From NCBI RefSeq assembly GCF_016907955.1, contig NZ_JAFBCX010000008.1, forward strand, positions 296,212 through 360,211: 64,000 bases of DNA. Direction: 5' to 3'. This DNA is from Lentzea nigeriaca. GTDB lineage: Bacteria; Actinomycetota; Actinomycetes; Mycobacteriales; Pseudonocardiaceae. The notes beneath the pieces are model-generated. The model saw nothing but the letters and a program-made list of their open reading frames with translations, was not told where the DNA came from and ran no database searches. Numbering within the stretch: the first letter of the stretch is position 1; every line of letters begins with the position of its first letter. Of the stretch, positions 17,154 through 26,271 are shown piece after piece. The position numbers and the translations under genes were made by a program.

Positions 17154-17849
17154 ATGACCGCCCTTGCACCCGAGGAGTTCGTCGCCGAGCTCCGCGCCCT
17201 CGCGCCCCGGTACTGGGACAGCCACCCGTTCCACCTGCGCATGCACGCGGGCCGGCTGAGCAAGCACGAGCTGCAGGCGTGGGCCGCGAACCGCTGGTAC
17301 TACCAGCGCTGCATCGCGCAGAAGGACGCCGCGATCCTCTCCAACTGCCCGTTGCCGGAAATCCGGCGCCAGTGGCGTGAGCGGATCATCTGGCACGACG
17401 GCACCAAGCCCGGCGAGGGCGGCGCCGAGAACTGGATCCGCCTCGCGGAGGCCGTGGGGCTGACGCGGGAAGAGGTGCTCGACGAACGGCACGTGCTGCC
17501 CGGCACGAGGTTCGCCGTCGACGCCTACGTGAACTTCGCGCGCACCAAGCCGTGGGTGGAGGCGATCGCCTCCGGGCTCACCGAGATGTTCTCCGGTGCG
17601 TTGATGCGCAGACGTTTGGCGGCATTGCGGGAGCAGTACCCGTGGATCGCCGAGGAAGGCTTCGCCTACTTCACCAACCGCATCCAGGCCGTCGCCGGTG
17701 AGGGACGGGCCACTTTGGACATCGTGGTCGAGCACTCGCGCACCCGCGCCCAGCAGGAAGCCGCTGTCGCCGCGCTGTCGTTCAAGTGCGACGTGCTGCG
17801 GGCCGTGCTGGACGCCGTGGACTACTACTCGGGCAAGGGAAAGCCGTGA
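17154..17849 (+). CDS. pqqC: pyrroloquinoline-quinone synthase PqqC
   Basis: A 231-residue cofactorless oxidase that carries out the last step of PQQ synthesis: ring closure and an eight-electron oxidation. The all-helical fold shows YWDSHPFHLRMHAGRLS, NRWYYQRCIAQKDA, WHDGTKPGEGGAENW and YFTNRIQ, all signature stretches with the active-site His and Arg. The ATG follows GAGGAG. Four-base overlap with pqqD. Confidence 0.96.
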   Translation: MTALAPEEFVAELRALAPRYWDSHPFHLRMHAGRLSKHELQAWAANRWYYQRCIAQKDAAILSNCPLPEIRRQWRERIIWHDGTKPGEGGAENWIRLAEAVGLTREEVLDERHVLPGTRFAVDAYVNFARTKPWVEAIASGLTEMFSGALMRRRLAALREQYPWIAEEGFAYFTNRIQAVAGEGRATLDIVVEHSRTRAQQEAAVAALSFKCDVLRAVLDAVDYYSGKGKP

Positions 17850-18124
17850 CGACCGCCGTCGCGCTCGACGCCGTGCCGCACATCCGGCGCGGCGTGAAGT
17901 GCACCTACGACCAGATCCGCGGGGCGCACGTCGTCCTGTTCCCCGAGGGTGTGCTGGTGCTGAACGAGACCGCCGCCTCGGTCGTGGCGCTGTGCGACGG
18001 GGTTCGGTCGGTCGGGGACATCGCGCTGGCGCTGGGCGACGTCTACGCGGGTGTGCAGCCCGAGGACATCGCCGAGCTGGTGGCGCGACTCGTGGAGCGG
18101 AGGGTGGTGGACGTCGATGGCTGA
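17846..18124 (+). CDS. pqqD: PQQ peptide chaperone PqqD
   Basis: A 92-residue RiPP-recognition protein that binds PqqA and presents it to PqqE. It has the winged-helix pattern ending in QPEDIAELVARLVERRVV and the LNETAASVVALCDG core. GTG start overlaps the pqqC stop; its own stop overlaps the pqqE start by eight bases. Confidence 0.94.
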   Translation: MTTAVALDAVPHIRRGVKCTYDQIRGAHVVLFPEGVLVLNETAASVVALCDGVRSVGDIALALGDVYAGVQPEDIAELVARLVERRVVDVDG

Positions 18125-19196
18125 GGCCCCGTTCGGTCTGCTGGCCGAGCTGACGCACCGGTGCCCGTTGCAGTGCGGCTACTGCTCGAACCCCGTCGAG
18201 CTGGTGCGCCGTGACGCCGAGCTGGACACCGAGTCGTGGCGCCGGGTGTTCGACCAGGCGCGGGCGTTGGGCGCACTGCAGATCCACCTGTCCGGCGGAG
18301 AACCGTTGCTGCGCCCGGATCTGCCCGAACTGGTGACGCACGCGAACAGCCTCGGCTGCTACGTCAACCTGGTGACGTCGGGAGTGGGTCTGTCGCGGGA
18401 CCGGTTGCGGGAGCTGGCCTCGCGCGGTGTCGACCACGTGCAGCTCTCGTTGCAGGACGCGACCCGCATCGGCAACGACAGGATCGCGGGCATCAAGGCG
18501 TTCGACCGGAAGGTGGAGGCGGCGGCTCACATCCGCGAGGAGGGCCTGCCCCTGACCGTCAACACGGTGCTGCACCGGCAGAACCTCGACAACATCGCCG
18601 GGATCATCGCGATGGCCGAGGAGATGGGCGCCGAACGGCTGGAGCTCGCCAACACCCAGTACTACGGCTGGGCCCTGCGCAACCGGGCGGTTCTGCTGCC
18701 GACCCGCGAACAGCTCGCGCACGCCGACCCGATCGCCGCCGCCGCGCAGGAACGGCTGCGCGGGCGGATGGAGATCGTCTACGTCATCGCCGACTACCAC
18801 GAGGCCCACCCCAAGCCCTGCATGTACGGGTGGGGTGCGCGGCAGCTGACCGTGGCGCCGAACGGCGACGTGCTCCCCTGTCCCGCCGCCACGGTGATCT
18901 CGTCGCTGAAGATCGAGAACGTGCGCGACTCGTCGTTGCACGACATCTGGCACAACTCTCCGTCCTTCAACGCCTTCCGCGGCTTCGAGTGGATGAAGGA
19001 CCCGTGCCGCTCGTGCCCGCGCAAGGAGATCGACTTCGGCGGGTGCCGGTGCCAGGCGTTCCAGCTCACCGGTGACGCCGCCAACACCGACCCGGTGTGC
19101 TCCCTGTCGCCCTCGCGGTCCACTGTGGACCTGATCCTGGAGACCGAGATGGCGCCTTCCGAGGTGCCCGCGATGGCGATGAGGAAGATGAGTTGA
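18117..19196 (+). CDS. pqqE: PqqA peptide cyclase PqqE (radical SAM)
   Basis: A 359-residue radical SAM enzyme that makes the Glu-Tyr carbon-carbon bond in PqqA. The [4Fe-4S] cysteines are Cys16, Cys20 and Cys23 (RCPLQCGYCSN). The C-terminal SPASM domain has its own cysteines in CMYGWG, VLPCPAA, PCRSCPRKEIDFGGCRCQAF and PVCSLSP. It has LSGGEPLLRPDL. It overlaps pqqD and pqqB. Confidence 0.96.
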   Translation: MAEAPFGLLAELTHRCPLQCGYCSNPVELVRRDAELDTESWRRVFDQARALGALQIHLSGGEPLLRPDLPELVTHANSLGCYVNLVTSGVGLSRDRLRELASRGVDHVQLSLQDATRIGNDRIAGIKAFDRKVEAAAHIREEGLPLTVNTVLHRQNLDNIAGIIAMAEEMGAERLELANTQYYGWALRNRAVLLPTREQLAHADPIAAAAQERLRGRMEIVYVIADYHEAHPKPCMYGWGARQLTVAPNGDVLPCPAATVISSLKIENVRDSSLHDIWHNSPSFNAFRGFEWMKDPCRSCPRKEIDFGGCRCQAFQLTGDAANTDPVCSLSPSRSTVDLILETEMAPSEVPAMAMRKMS

Positions 19197-20074
19197 AAGC
19201 TGTCCTGCTCGGCACCACCGCCGGTGGCGGTTTCCCGCAGTGGAACTGCGCGTGCGCTCTGTGCGTGCGTGCTCGTTCCGGCGAGCTGCCCTCGCGGTCG
19301 CAGGACTGCCTCGCGATCAGCGGCAACGGCACCGACTGGTGGCTGGTCAACGCGTCGCCGGACATCCGGACGCAGATCGCCGCCTGTTCACTGCTGAACC
19401 CCGGTCCCGGCCCGCGGGACACACCGATCCGCGGCGCGTTGTTCACCGACGCCGAGCTGGACCACACGCTGGGGCTGCTGACGTTGCGCGGCGGGGCAGG
19501 GCTGACGGTGTGGGCGCCCGGCACCGTGCTGCACGCGTTGCAGGACCAGTTCGACCTGCGCACGGTGATCGACGGCTACGCGCCGCTGGCGTGGCGGCAG
19601 GTGGAGGCGGATCAGTCGTTCGACCTCGGTGGTCTGCGCGTGTCGGCGATCCCGATCAGCGGCAAGAGGCCGAAGTACGCCCGTTCGTCCACTGTGGATG
19701 GCCATTGGGTGGTCGCGTACCGCTTCGCCGACCCGGTCACGGGCGGCGTGCTGGTCTACGCGCCGTGCCTGGCATCGTGGCCCGCGGGCTTCGACGACGT
19801 GGTGGCCGGTGCCGACTGCCTGCTGCTCGACGGCACGTTCTACGCGGCGTCCGAGATGGGTTCGGCGACAGGCAGCTCGTCCGGCCAGGCCGCGATGGGC
19901 CACCTGCCGATCACGCACAGCCTGCCGGAGCTACGGCGATTTCCCGACGTGCGGCGTATCTACACGCACCTGAACAACACCAACCCGGTGCTCGACCCGG
20001 AGTCCGCGGAGTCGGTGAAGCTGCGTGAGGCGGGCGTCGAAGCGCCACTGGACGGCACCGTCATCGAGCTCTGA
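19193..20074 (+). CDS. pqqB: PqqB, metallo-beta-lactamase-fold protein
   Basis: A 293-residue protein that hydroxylates or otherwise handles the Glu-Tyr intermediate before PqqC. It begins VLLGTTAGGGFPQWNCACALC, holds a metallo-beta-lactamase-like core (DAELDHTLGLLTLR; MGHLPITHS; YTHLNNTNPVL) and lacks the full hydrolase HxHxDH set, as is normal for PqqB. It starts with TTG at 19193, four bases into the pqqE stop, with GAGGAAG just upstream. The gene order A-C-D-E-B puts it last, unlike the common A-B-C-D-E. Confidence 0.95.
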   Translation: MKAVLLGTTAGGGFPQWNCACALCVRARSGELPSRSQDCLAISGNGTDWWLVNASPDIRTQIAACSLLNPGPGPRDTPIRGALFTDAELDHTLGLLTLRGGAGLTVWAPGTVLHALQDQFDLRTVIDGYAPLAWRQVEADQSFDLGGLRVSAIPISGKRPKYARSSTVDGHWVVAYRFADPVTGGVLVYAPCLASWPAGFDDVVAGADCLLLDGTFYAASEMGSATGSSSGQAAMGHLPITHSLPELRRFPDVRRIYTHLNNTNPVLDPESAESVKLREAGVEAPLDGTVIEL

Positions 20075-20217
20075 TTCCTCACCCTTTCAGGCAAATCATC
20101 TCCACTTTCGAGCGATAAACAATCGCCAATTCTTGCGTTGAGTTGTCACATATCCCTCTAATGGGTAACGCCCTCGCGGCTCCGTATTCTTCGGGGCCTT
20201 GACGAGGGAGATTCTGC

Positions 20218-21042
20218 ATGTCGGGATACCTTGAGCTCGTTGTCTCCACCACGCTCTACGGCCTGGGCATCGTCGCCCAGACGGTGGCCGCGCAGCGTGC
20301 GGACAGGAGGCCGGGAACCGGACTGGGACTTCTCGCCCGGTTGGCCAAGGACCGCCTCTATCTGCTCGGTTTCGCGGGCCAGGTGGGCGGTTTCGGGTTC
20401 GCGTTCCTCGCCCGCGCCGAGCTTCCGCTCTACCTGGTGCAGGCGGGGTCGTCGTGCGCCGTCGGACTCGCGACCGCGTTCGGCCTGCTGGTGCTGAAGT
20501 GGCGCGTGCGGCCGCTGGAGGTCGGCGTGCTCGTGATGATGGCGGCCGGGCTCGTCCTGCTGGTCACCGCGTCGGAGTCGTCGGTGGCGAAGGACATCCC
20601 GACGGTGCCGGGCCTGATCTTCCTGGGGCTGCCGCTGCTCGTGATCGTGTTCTGCTCGCGGGCCGCGCAGGGCGCGAGCTCCGTCCTCGTCTCGGTGCTC
20701 GCCGGAACGGCCTTCGCCGTGGTGGCGATCATCGGACGATCCGTGGCGGACGAGTCGTTGCCCGCCCTGCTGCTGAACACGTTGACGTGGCTGATGATCG
20801 TGGCGGCGCTGGTGGGCCAGTCCTGCCTCGCGGTGGCGTTGCAGCGCGGCACGGCCACGTCGGCGGTGGCGGCGATGGACGCGACGACGGTGGTGCTCAC
20901 GTCGGTCGTCGGCATCGGGATGCTGGGCGACCGGATCACGCCGGGCTGGGAGTGGGCCGTCGGGTCCGGCATGACGCTCGTCGTGGCCGGCGTGCTGGTG
21001 CTGGGGTCCCCGAGCCGCACCACCGCGGAGGTGGCCGGATGA
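20218..21042 (+). CDS. DMT/EamA-like multi-pass membrane protein
   Basis: A 274-residue protein with about nine hydrophobic helices, with the two-repeat look of the drug/metabolite transporter group (LYLVQAGSSCAVGLATAFG; GTATSAVAAMDATTVVLTSVVG). It opens the plus-strand exopolysaccharide operon and is followed by a four-base overlap. It may move a lipid carrier or sugar. The gap upstream (20075-20217) holds TTGTCA-17-TAACGC at 20143-20171, a possible promoter. Confidence 0.7.
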   Translation: MSGYLELVVSTTLYGLGIVAQTVAAQRADRRPGTGLGLLARLAKDRLYLLGFAGQVGGFGFAFLARAELPLYLVQAGSSCAVGLATAFGLLVLKWRVRPLEVGVLVMMAAGLVLLVTASESSVAKDIPTVPGLIFLGLPLLVIVFCSRAAQGASSVLVSVLAGTAFAVVAIIGRSVADESLPALLLNTLTWLMIVAALVGQSCLAVALQRGTATSAVAAMDATTVVLTSVVGIGMLGDRITPGWEWAVGSGMTLVVAGVLVLGSPSRTTAEVAG

Positions 21043-21974
21043 GACCCGCGAGCGTCTCGCTGGACCTGGACAACCTGTGGGCCTACCTCAAGACCCACGG
21101 CGACCCCGGCTGGGAAAGCAGGCCGAGCTTCCTCGCCACGGCCGTGCCGCGGCTGCTGGACGTCTTCGGTGAACACCGGCTCACCACCACGGTTTTCGTG
21201 GTCGGGGCGGACGCCGAACGTGACGACGGAGCCCAGGCCGTCCGCGATGTCGTGGCGGCGGGGCACGAGGTCGCGAACCACTCGTGGGGCCACGAGCCCT
21301 GGCTGCACCGGTACTCCCGGTCCGAGCTGGAGGCGGAGCTGGTCAGGGCCGAGGACGCGATCGTGGCCGCGGGGGCTCCGCGACCCGTCGGGTTCCGCGG
21401 TCCTGGGTACAGCGTCACCCCGGCATTGCTGGAGATTCTCGCCGCGCGCGGCTACCGCTACGACGCGAGCACCCTGCCGACGTGGATCGGCCCGCTGGCC
21501 CGCGCCTACCACAACCGCACGGCCGCGCGGGGTGCCGCAGACGATCTCTTCGGCGGTTTCGGCAAGGTCCTGGCGCCGAACACCCCGTTCCGCTGGCACG
21601 GCACCGGCCTGGTCGAGCTGCCGGTCACGACGGTGCCGTTGCTGCGCGTACCGATCCACGGCGCGTACCTGTTGCAACTGCACCAGATCTCGCCGCGGCT
21701 GGCACGCGGGTACTTCCGCGCCGCGCTGCGGTTGTGCCTGCTGACCGGCACCACGCCGTCGTTGCTGCTGCACCCGACGGACGTGCTGAGCGGTGCCGAG
21801 GCGCCGGGGATGGAGTTCTTCCCCGGCATGGCGGTGCCGAGTGCCGAGAAGGCTGCGTTGCTCGGCTGGGTGCTTTCGGTGCTGCGGCGGCACTTCGACG
21901 TCGTCGGCACCGGTGAGCACGTCGACCGGCTGTCGGGGCTGCTGCGGGAGCGCCGGACGGAGCTGTGCGGATGA
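21039..21974 (+). CDS. polysaccharide deacetylase
   Basis: A 311-residue NodB-fold enzyme. The first motif is SLDLDN (in place of TFDDG); GHEVANHSWGHEPW gives the H-x-x-x-H metal motif, FRGPGYSVT the third motif, and LLLHPTDVL the last. The form resembles the XrtA/PIG-type deacetylases found in exopolysaccharide clusters, so N-deacetylation of the polymer or its lipid-linked precursor is likely. ATG at 21039 overlaps the previous stop. Confidence 0.85.
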   Translation: MRPASVSLDLDNLWAYLKTHGDPGWESRPSFLATAVPRLLDVFGEHRLTTTVFVVGADAERDDGAQAVRDVVAAGHEVANHSWGHEPWLHRYSRSELEAELVRAEDAIVAAGAPRPVGFRGPGYSVTPALLEILAARGYRYDASTLPTWIGPLARAYHNRTAARGAADDLFGGFGKVLAPNTPFRWHGTGLVELPVTTVPLLRVPIHGAYLLQLHQISPRLARGYFRAALRLCLLTGTTPSLLLHPTDVLSGAEAPGMEFFPGMAVPSAEKAALLGWVLSVLRRHFDVVGTGEHVDRLSGLLRERRTELCG

Positions 21975-23134
21975 CGTGGCTGCTGCGCGTGCCGGCGTGC
22001 GCGACGGTCCTGCTGGCTCCGGTGGAGGGTTATCTGCAGGAGGTGCACCCGCACCTCGCCAAGGTGGCGCCGGCGGTGCTGATCGTGTCGTGGGCCGTGC
22101 AACGGGCGCGGGAACGCCGTTGGCCCGCAGCGCATCCGCTGCACGCGGTGCTGGCGCTGCTCGGCGTGGTGCTGCTGGCGTCCGCGGCCGTGCACGCCGG
22201 TGATCCGTTCACGCTGGACTACGCCCAGCGCTTCCTGCCCTTCCTGGTGATCACCGCCGTGCTGGTCGACGTCGTGGCGCGCGAGGTGCCGGTACGGGCG
22301 GTGCTCGGAGCAGCGGTCGGCGGTGCGGTGTTCGCGGCGGTCGGCGCGTTGTACAGCCTGGTCTTCGAAGGCGCGTCACGAGCGACCGGCCCGCTGGAGG
22401 ACCCCAACGACCTCGCGTTCTTCCTGGTGGCGGCGCTGCCGTTGCTGATCGCCCTGCCTCATCGGAAGTTCCTCCTGCCGGTCGCCGCGGTGCTGGCGGC
22501 GGGTGCGGCGGCGACGTTCTCGCGCGGTGGTGGCCTCGCGCTGGCCGCCGCCGCGTTGTGGCTCGTGGCGCGTCGTGCCGTGTCGATACGTGCGGTCGCG
22601 GTGGCGGTGGGCGGGCTCGCGGTCATCGGGCTCGGCGCCGTGGTGTTCGCGGGCCCGGTGCTGGACAGGGCGCTCGCGGAGAAGACGTACATCGCGGCGA
22701 CCAATGTGGACACTCGCGAGCTGCGCTGGCAGGCCGCCGCCCGCATGCTGGCCGGCAACCCGGTGCTCGGAGTCGGACCGGGCGGGTTCCGCAGCTCGTA
22801 CGCGGCGGCCTCGCGCAACGCCGAGATCGACGAGCAGTCGCCGGTGGCGCACAACATCTACCTGGAGATCGGCGCGGAGCTCGGCCTGCCCGGCCTCGCC
22901 TGCTTCCTCGGCGCGATCGCGCTGGCGTTCGTGTCGGCGGAACGCGTGCTGCGCGCCGCCGCCGTCCGGTCGATGCTCGCGATCCAGGCGTCGCTGATCG
23001 CCGCGCTGGTCGCCTCGACCTTCCTGTCAGAGCAGTACTACCTGCCGATCTGGTCGCTGGTCGCGGTGGCGATCGCGGCCGGCCTGCGCCATGAGGAGAG
23101 TGAGCGCGATGCGTGTGTTGCACGTCATCAGTGA
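21971..23134 (+). CDS. O-antigen ligase / Wzy-like polymerase
   Basis: A 387-residue protein with about ten membrane helices and the PF04932 core. The large outer loop carries VDTRELRWQAAARMLAGNPVLGVGPGGFRSSYAA, then VAHNIYLEIGAELGLPG. Such proteins polymerise or ligate lipid-linked glycans at the outer face of the membrane. In this cluster it is the likely polymerase. Its end overlaps the next gene by 26 bp. Confidence 0.85.
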   Translation: MTWLLRVPACATVLLAPVEGYLQEVHPHLAKVAPAVLIVSWAVQRARERRWPAAHPLHAVLALLGVVLLASAAVHAGDPFTLDYAQRFLPFLVITAVLVDVVAREVPVRAVLGAAVGGAVFAAVGALYSLVFEGASRATGPLEDPNDLAFFLVAALPLLIALPHRKFLLPVAAVLAAGAAATFSRGGGLALAAAALWLVARRAVSIRAVAVAVGGLAVIGLGAVVFAGPVLDRALAEKTYIAATNVDTRELRWQAAARMLAGNPVLGVGPGGFRSSYAAASRNAEIDEQSPVAHNIYLEIGAELGLPGLACFLGAIALAFVSAERVLRAAAVRSMLAIQASLIAALVASTFLSEQYYLPIWSLVAVAIAAGLRHEESERDACVARHQ

Positions 23135-24170
23135 GATGGGCGCCGGAGGAGCCGAAGCCGTCGTGGCGGGGATGGTGCGGTCCGGTGGCGATTTCGGCTG
23201 GGAGTCGGGCATCGCGAGCGGGGGCGGGCACCGCGCGGAGGCGTTGCGGGCGCAGGGCTTCTCGACGTTCGACGTACCGGTGCCGCGACGCAGGGCGCTC
23301 GGCGTGCTGCGCGCCGCTTCCGCTGTGCGGTCGGCTGTCCGCTCTTTCTCGCCTGATGTTCTGCTGGCGCACAACGTGTCCGCGAGCCTCGTGTCCCGGC
23401 TGGCGGCGCGCGGCCGGCCGGTGGCGACGGTGTTCCACGGCGTCTCCGAGTCGGATCTCGGTGGTGCGGCACGGGTTCTGCGGCGGACGTCGCGTGCGGT
23501 GGTGGCCGTCGCCGAGGCGAGTGCGGACCGGTTGCGTGCCTTGGGTGTCGGCGCCGAGGTGATCCCGAACGCGGTGTTCGCCGAGCCGCCGCGGGTCGAC
23601 CGTGCCGCGATCCGCGGTGTGCTCGGCATCGGCCCCGACGTGCCGGTCGCGTTGTGCCCGGCCCGCCTCGAACCCCAGAAGCGGCACGACGTGCTGCTGG
23701 AGGCGTGGTCGAGGGTCGCGGGTGCCGTCCTGCTGCTGGCGGGCGCCGGCAGTCTCCGCGCGGACCTGGAACAGCGCGCCGCGGAACTCGAGGTGGCGGA
23801 CCGGGTGCGCTTCCTCGGCACCAGGTGCGACGTTCCCGACCTGCTGGAGGCCGCGGACGTCGTGGTGCTCACCAGCGACTGGGAGGGCATGCCGATCGCG
23901 GTGCTGGAGGCGCTGGCCGCCGGCCGTCCGGTCGTTGCGTCCGATGTGGACGGTGTGCGCGAGGCACTGGCCGGTGGCGGCGGCGTGCTGGTTCCCCGCC
24001 GCTCACCCACCGAGACCGCGGCAGCGCTGGCCTCGTTCCTGTTCGACGCGCGGGCGTGTGCCACGGCCGGCGCCGCGGGTCGTGCCGCCGTCGAACGCGA
24101 CCACGACCCGCACACCTTCATGAAGTCCTACGACGTACTGCTCCGAACCATTGCGGGAGAACGACGGTGA
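23109..24170 (+). CDS. GT4-family glycosyltransferase
   Basis: A 353-residue GT-B enzyme. It has MRVLHVISEMGAGGAE at the N-terminus, the mid-protein turn CPARLEPQKRHDVLLEAW, and the nucleotide-sugar motif TSDWEGMPIAVLEALAAGRPVVASDV. Retaining transfer from an NDP-sugar to a growing lipid-linked glycan is expected; donor and acceptor are unknown. It starts inside the end of the ligase gene. Confidence 0.88.
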   Translation: MRVLHVISEMGAGGAEAVVAGMVRSGGDFGWESGIASGGGHRAEALRAQGFSTFDVPVPRRRALGVLRAASAVRSAVRSFSPDVLLAHNVSASLVSRLAARGRPVATVFHGVSESDLGGAARVLRRTSRAVVAVAEASADRLRALGVGAEVIPNAVFAEPPRVDRAAIRGVLGIGPDVPVALCPARLEPQKRHDVLLEAWSRVAGAVLLLAGAGSLRADLEQRAAELEVADRVRFLGTRCDVPDLLEAADVVVLTSDWEGMPIAVLEALAAGRPVVASDVDGVREALAGGGGVLVPRRSPTETAAALASFLFDARACATAGAAGRAAVERDHDPHTFMKSYDVLLRTIAGERR

Positions 24171-25036
24171 ACAAGCGCACGCTGCTGGAGGCGACGGCCG
24201 TGGCGCTGGTCGTCGCGGTGCTCGTGCTGGCGGTGACGTCACTGCGCGGCGAACAGTACGAGAGCCGGGTGGCCGTGCTCGCCGTGCCCGCCACGCAGAC
24301 CGACTCCGCCGCCCAGTACGGCGAAGTGGCCTCGCTCGCGATGCCGGCGATCGTCCAGCTGGTGCACAGCCCGACCGTCCTGGACGCCGCCGCGCGCGCT
24401 TCGGGCAGCACCTCCCGTGAGATCGCCTCTGGCGTCGGCGTGGAACTGGTCCCGGCGTCCGGTCTCGCCCGCCTGACGGTGCGAGCGGGTTCGGCGGACA
24501 GGGCTTCCGCCGCCGTGACGGCGGTCGCCAAGGCCGTGGGAGAGGCGAACCTCCTCGCTCCCGCCGGCCGGTTGCGGGTGCTCGACGAACGCCCGGACAC
24601 CGCGCGGGTGGCGCCGGACTGGAAGCTCGCGGCAGGGCTCGCCCTGGCCGCGGCACTGGCGGCGGGTGTCGCGACCGTGGCCGTGCGGACCCTGCGCAGG
24701 CCGCGCACCGGCGAGGCGGCCGTGCGGGCTGCCGTCGCCGCGGCCGGGGTGCGACATCCGGTGGCGCTGGTGCGCGAGGACGACCCCGGCATGATCGACC
24801 GGCTGACCGCGCTGTGCGTGGCGGCGGCCAGGCCGGTGCGGGTGATCCCGGCGGACCACGGGCTCACCGCGCAGGCGGAGTCGCTCGCGGAGTCGTTGCC
24901 GGACAAGGCGGGCGAGCCCGGTGAGGGCGCCGTGGTGATCGCGGTCGCCGACGGTGAGAGCGAGCCGGGTGACCTGGCGGCGGCGCTCGCGGTGCTGCCG
25001 GGGTCCGCGATGCTGGTGGCGGTGGTCCTGACGTGA
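24167..25036 (+). CDS. Wzz-like chain-length / capsular biosynthesis membrane protein
   Basis: A 289-residue protein with two membrane helices (about 6-26 and 155-178) enclosing an outer domain (YESRVAVLAVPATQT...), the layout of Wzz/YveK chain-length regulators. After the second helix the C-terminal part looks like a decayed nucleotide-binding domain with no Walker A motif. It would set polymer length. GTG start, four-base overlaps on both sides. Confidence 0.65.
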   Translation: MNKRTLLEATAVALVVAVLVLAVTSLRGEQYESRVAVLAVPATQTDSAAQYGEVASLAMPAIVQLVHSPTVLDAAARASGSTSREIASGVGVELVPASGLARLTVRAGSADRASAAVTAVAKAVGEANLLAPAGRLRVLDERPDTARVAPDWKLAAGLALAAALAAGVATVAVRTLRRPRTGEAAVRAAVAAAGVRHPVALVREDDPGMIDRLTALCVAAARPVRVIPADHGLTAQAESLAESLPDKAGEPGEGAVVIAVADGESEPGDLAAALAVLPGSAMLVAVVLT

Positions 25037-26271
25037 TCACCACGACCAAGCCCGGCACCCGCACCGTCGTCACGATCGCGGTCGCCATCGTCGGTGCGTT
25101 CAGCGCCGCACGTACCCTGCGTCCGTCATGGGAGGTCCCCACCCCCACCGAGGCGAACCTCCCCGAGGAACGCCTGCAGGACTTCCGGGACGCACTGTTT
25201 TTCCCGATCCGCGAGTTCCTGGCGGGCGGCAACCCGTACGACCCGGCAGCGATGTTCGAGCACTGGCCGGTGCGGCAGAACTTCAACCTCTACCAGCCGT
25301 ACCACCTCGTGCTGCACATGCCGTTCGCGTTGCCCGAGTACCGGATCGGCGCGATCGCGTTCGCCCTGGCGTCCTTGCTGCTGCTGGGAGTTCTCGGGTT
25401 GCTGGCGGCCCGGCGCGCGAAGCTGCCGCTCGTGCTCGGCACCATCGTGATCGCGACGCTGCTGGTGACGAGCCAGGTCGGCAAGGCGCAGCTGTACGTG
25501 GGGCAGGTCAACCCGTTGATCGCGGTGGGCGCGGCGGCGGCGTTGATGGCGCGGTCGAGTCATCCGCGGGTGGCGGCGCTCGGGCTGGCGGTGGCGTGGC
25601 TGAAGCCGCAGTTCGGGTTGCCGTTGGCGGTGCTGCTGTTCGCCCGCGGCTCGCGGCGGGTCGCGCTCGGCGGCACCGTCATCGCTGCGCTCGCAAGCCT
25701 GCCCGTGGTGGCGCTGCTCATCTTCCGGGGCGGGGGTGTCGGGCCGTACCTCGACGTGATCGCGGCGAACCTCGCGCATGCCGGCGGAACCAGTTACGGC
25801 GCCGTGGATTCCCCGACCGCGCAACGCGTGGATCTTCCGGCCGTGTTCTTCCGGGTCACGGACTGGCTGCCGCCCGCGGCCGAGCTCGTGGCGCTGGTCG
25901 GTGTGCTGGCCGCCACGGCCTGCCTGGCGAGGAAACTCGATCGGGGTGACGACGACAACCGATCGCTCGCTGAGCTGATCACGTGTGTCGGCGCGGTCGT
26001 GGCGATGGTGCATCAGCCCGGTGACGTGTTGATCGCCGTGCCCGCCATGACCGCGGTCGCCGTGGTGTGCTGGCGGTGCAGGAAAGAACGCGACTGGCTG
26101 CTCACCGGCTTCGCGGTGCTGGCCCTGCTGGTTCCGTTCGCGCACCTGTACTTCGTCAACAGCACCATCGTCGGGGCGTTCGGCCAGCGGGTCGACGTGA
26201 CGGTGGACGGTGTCGCGATCGTCGTCGCCTGGGTGCTGCTGGTCCTCGTCGCGGCCAGGAAACGCGCGTGA
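25033..26271 (+). CDS. GT87/DUF2029-family mannosyltransferase-like membrane protein
   Basis: A 412-residue multi-pass protein with the GT87 look: a first outer loop FFPIREFLAGGNPYDPAAMFEHWPVRQNFNLYQP (the Asp pair and NPYD) and later GQVNPLI and AWLKPQFGLPLA. Family members use polyprenyl-phosphate-mannose on the outer face of the membrane (PimE-like). A similar late outside step in polymer assembly is likely here. GTG start. Confidence 0.8.
   Translation: MITTTKPGTRTVVTIAVAIVGAFSAARTLRPSWEVPTPTEANLPEERLQDFRDALFFPIREFLAGGNPYDPAAMFEHWPVRQNFNLYQPYHLVLHMPFALPEYRIGAIAFALASLLLLGVLGLLAARRAKLPLVLGTIVIATLLVTSQVGKAQLYVGQVNPLIAVGAAAALMARSSHPRVAALGLAVAWLKPQFGLPLAVLLFARGSRRVALGGTVIAALASLPVVALLIFRGGGVGPYLDVIAANLAHAGGTSYGAVDSPTAQRVDLPAVFFRVTDWLPPAAELVALVGVLAATACLARKLDRGDDDNRSLAELITCVGAVVAMVHQPGDVLIAVPAMTAVAVVCWRCRKERDWLLTGFAVLALLVPFAHLYFVNSTIVGAFGQRVDVTVDGVAIVVAWVLLVLVAARKRA

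Noticed and set aside
16806..18953. A 715-codon minus-strand frame across pqqA-pqqE
   Set aside because: It runs antisense to five recognisable pqq genes and has low-complexity Arg/Pro/Gly content.
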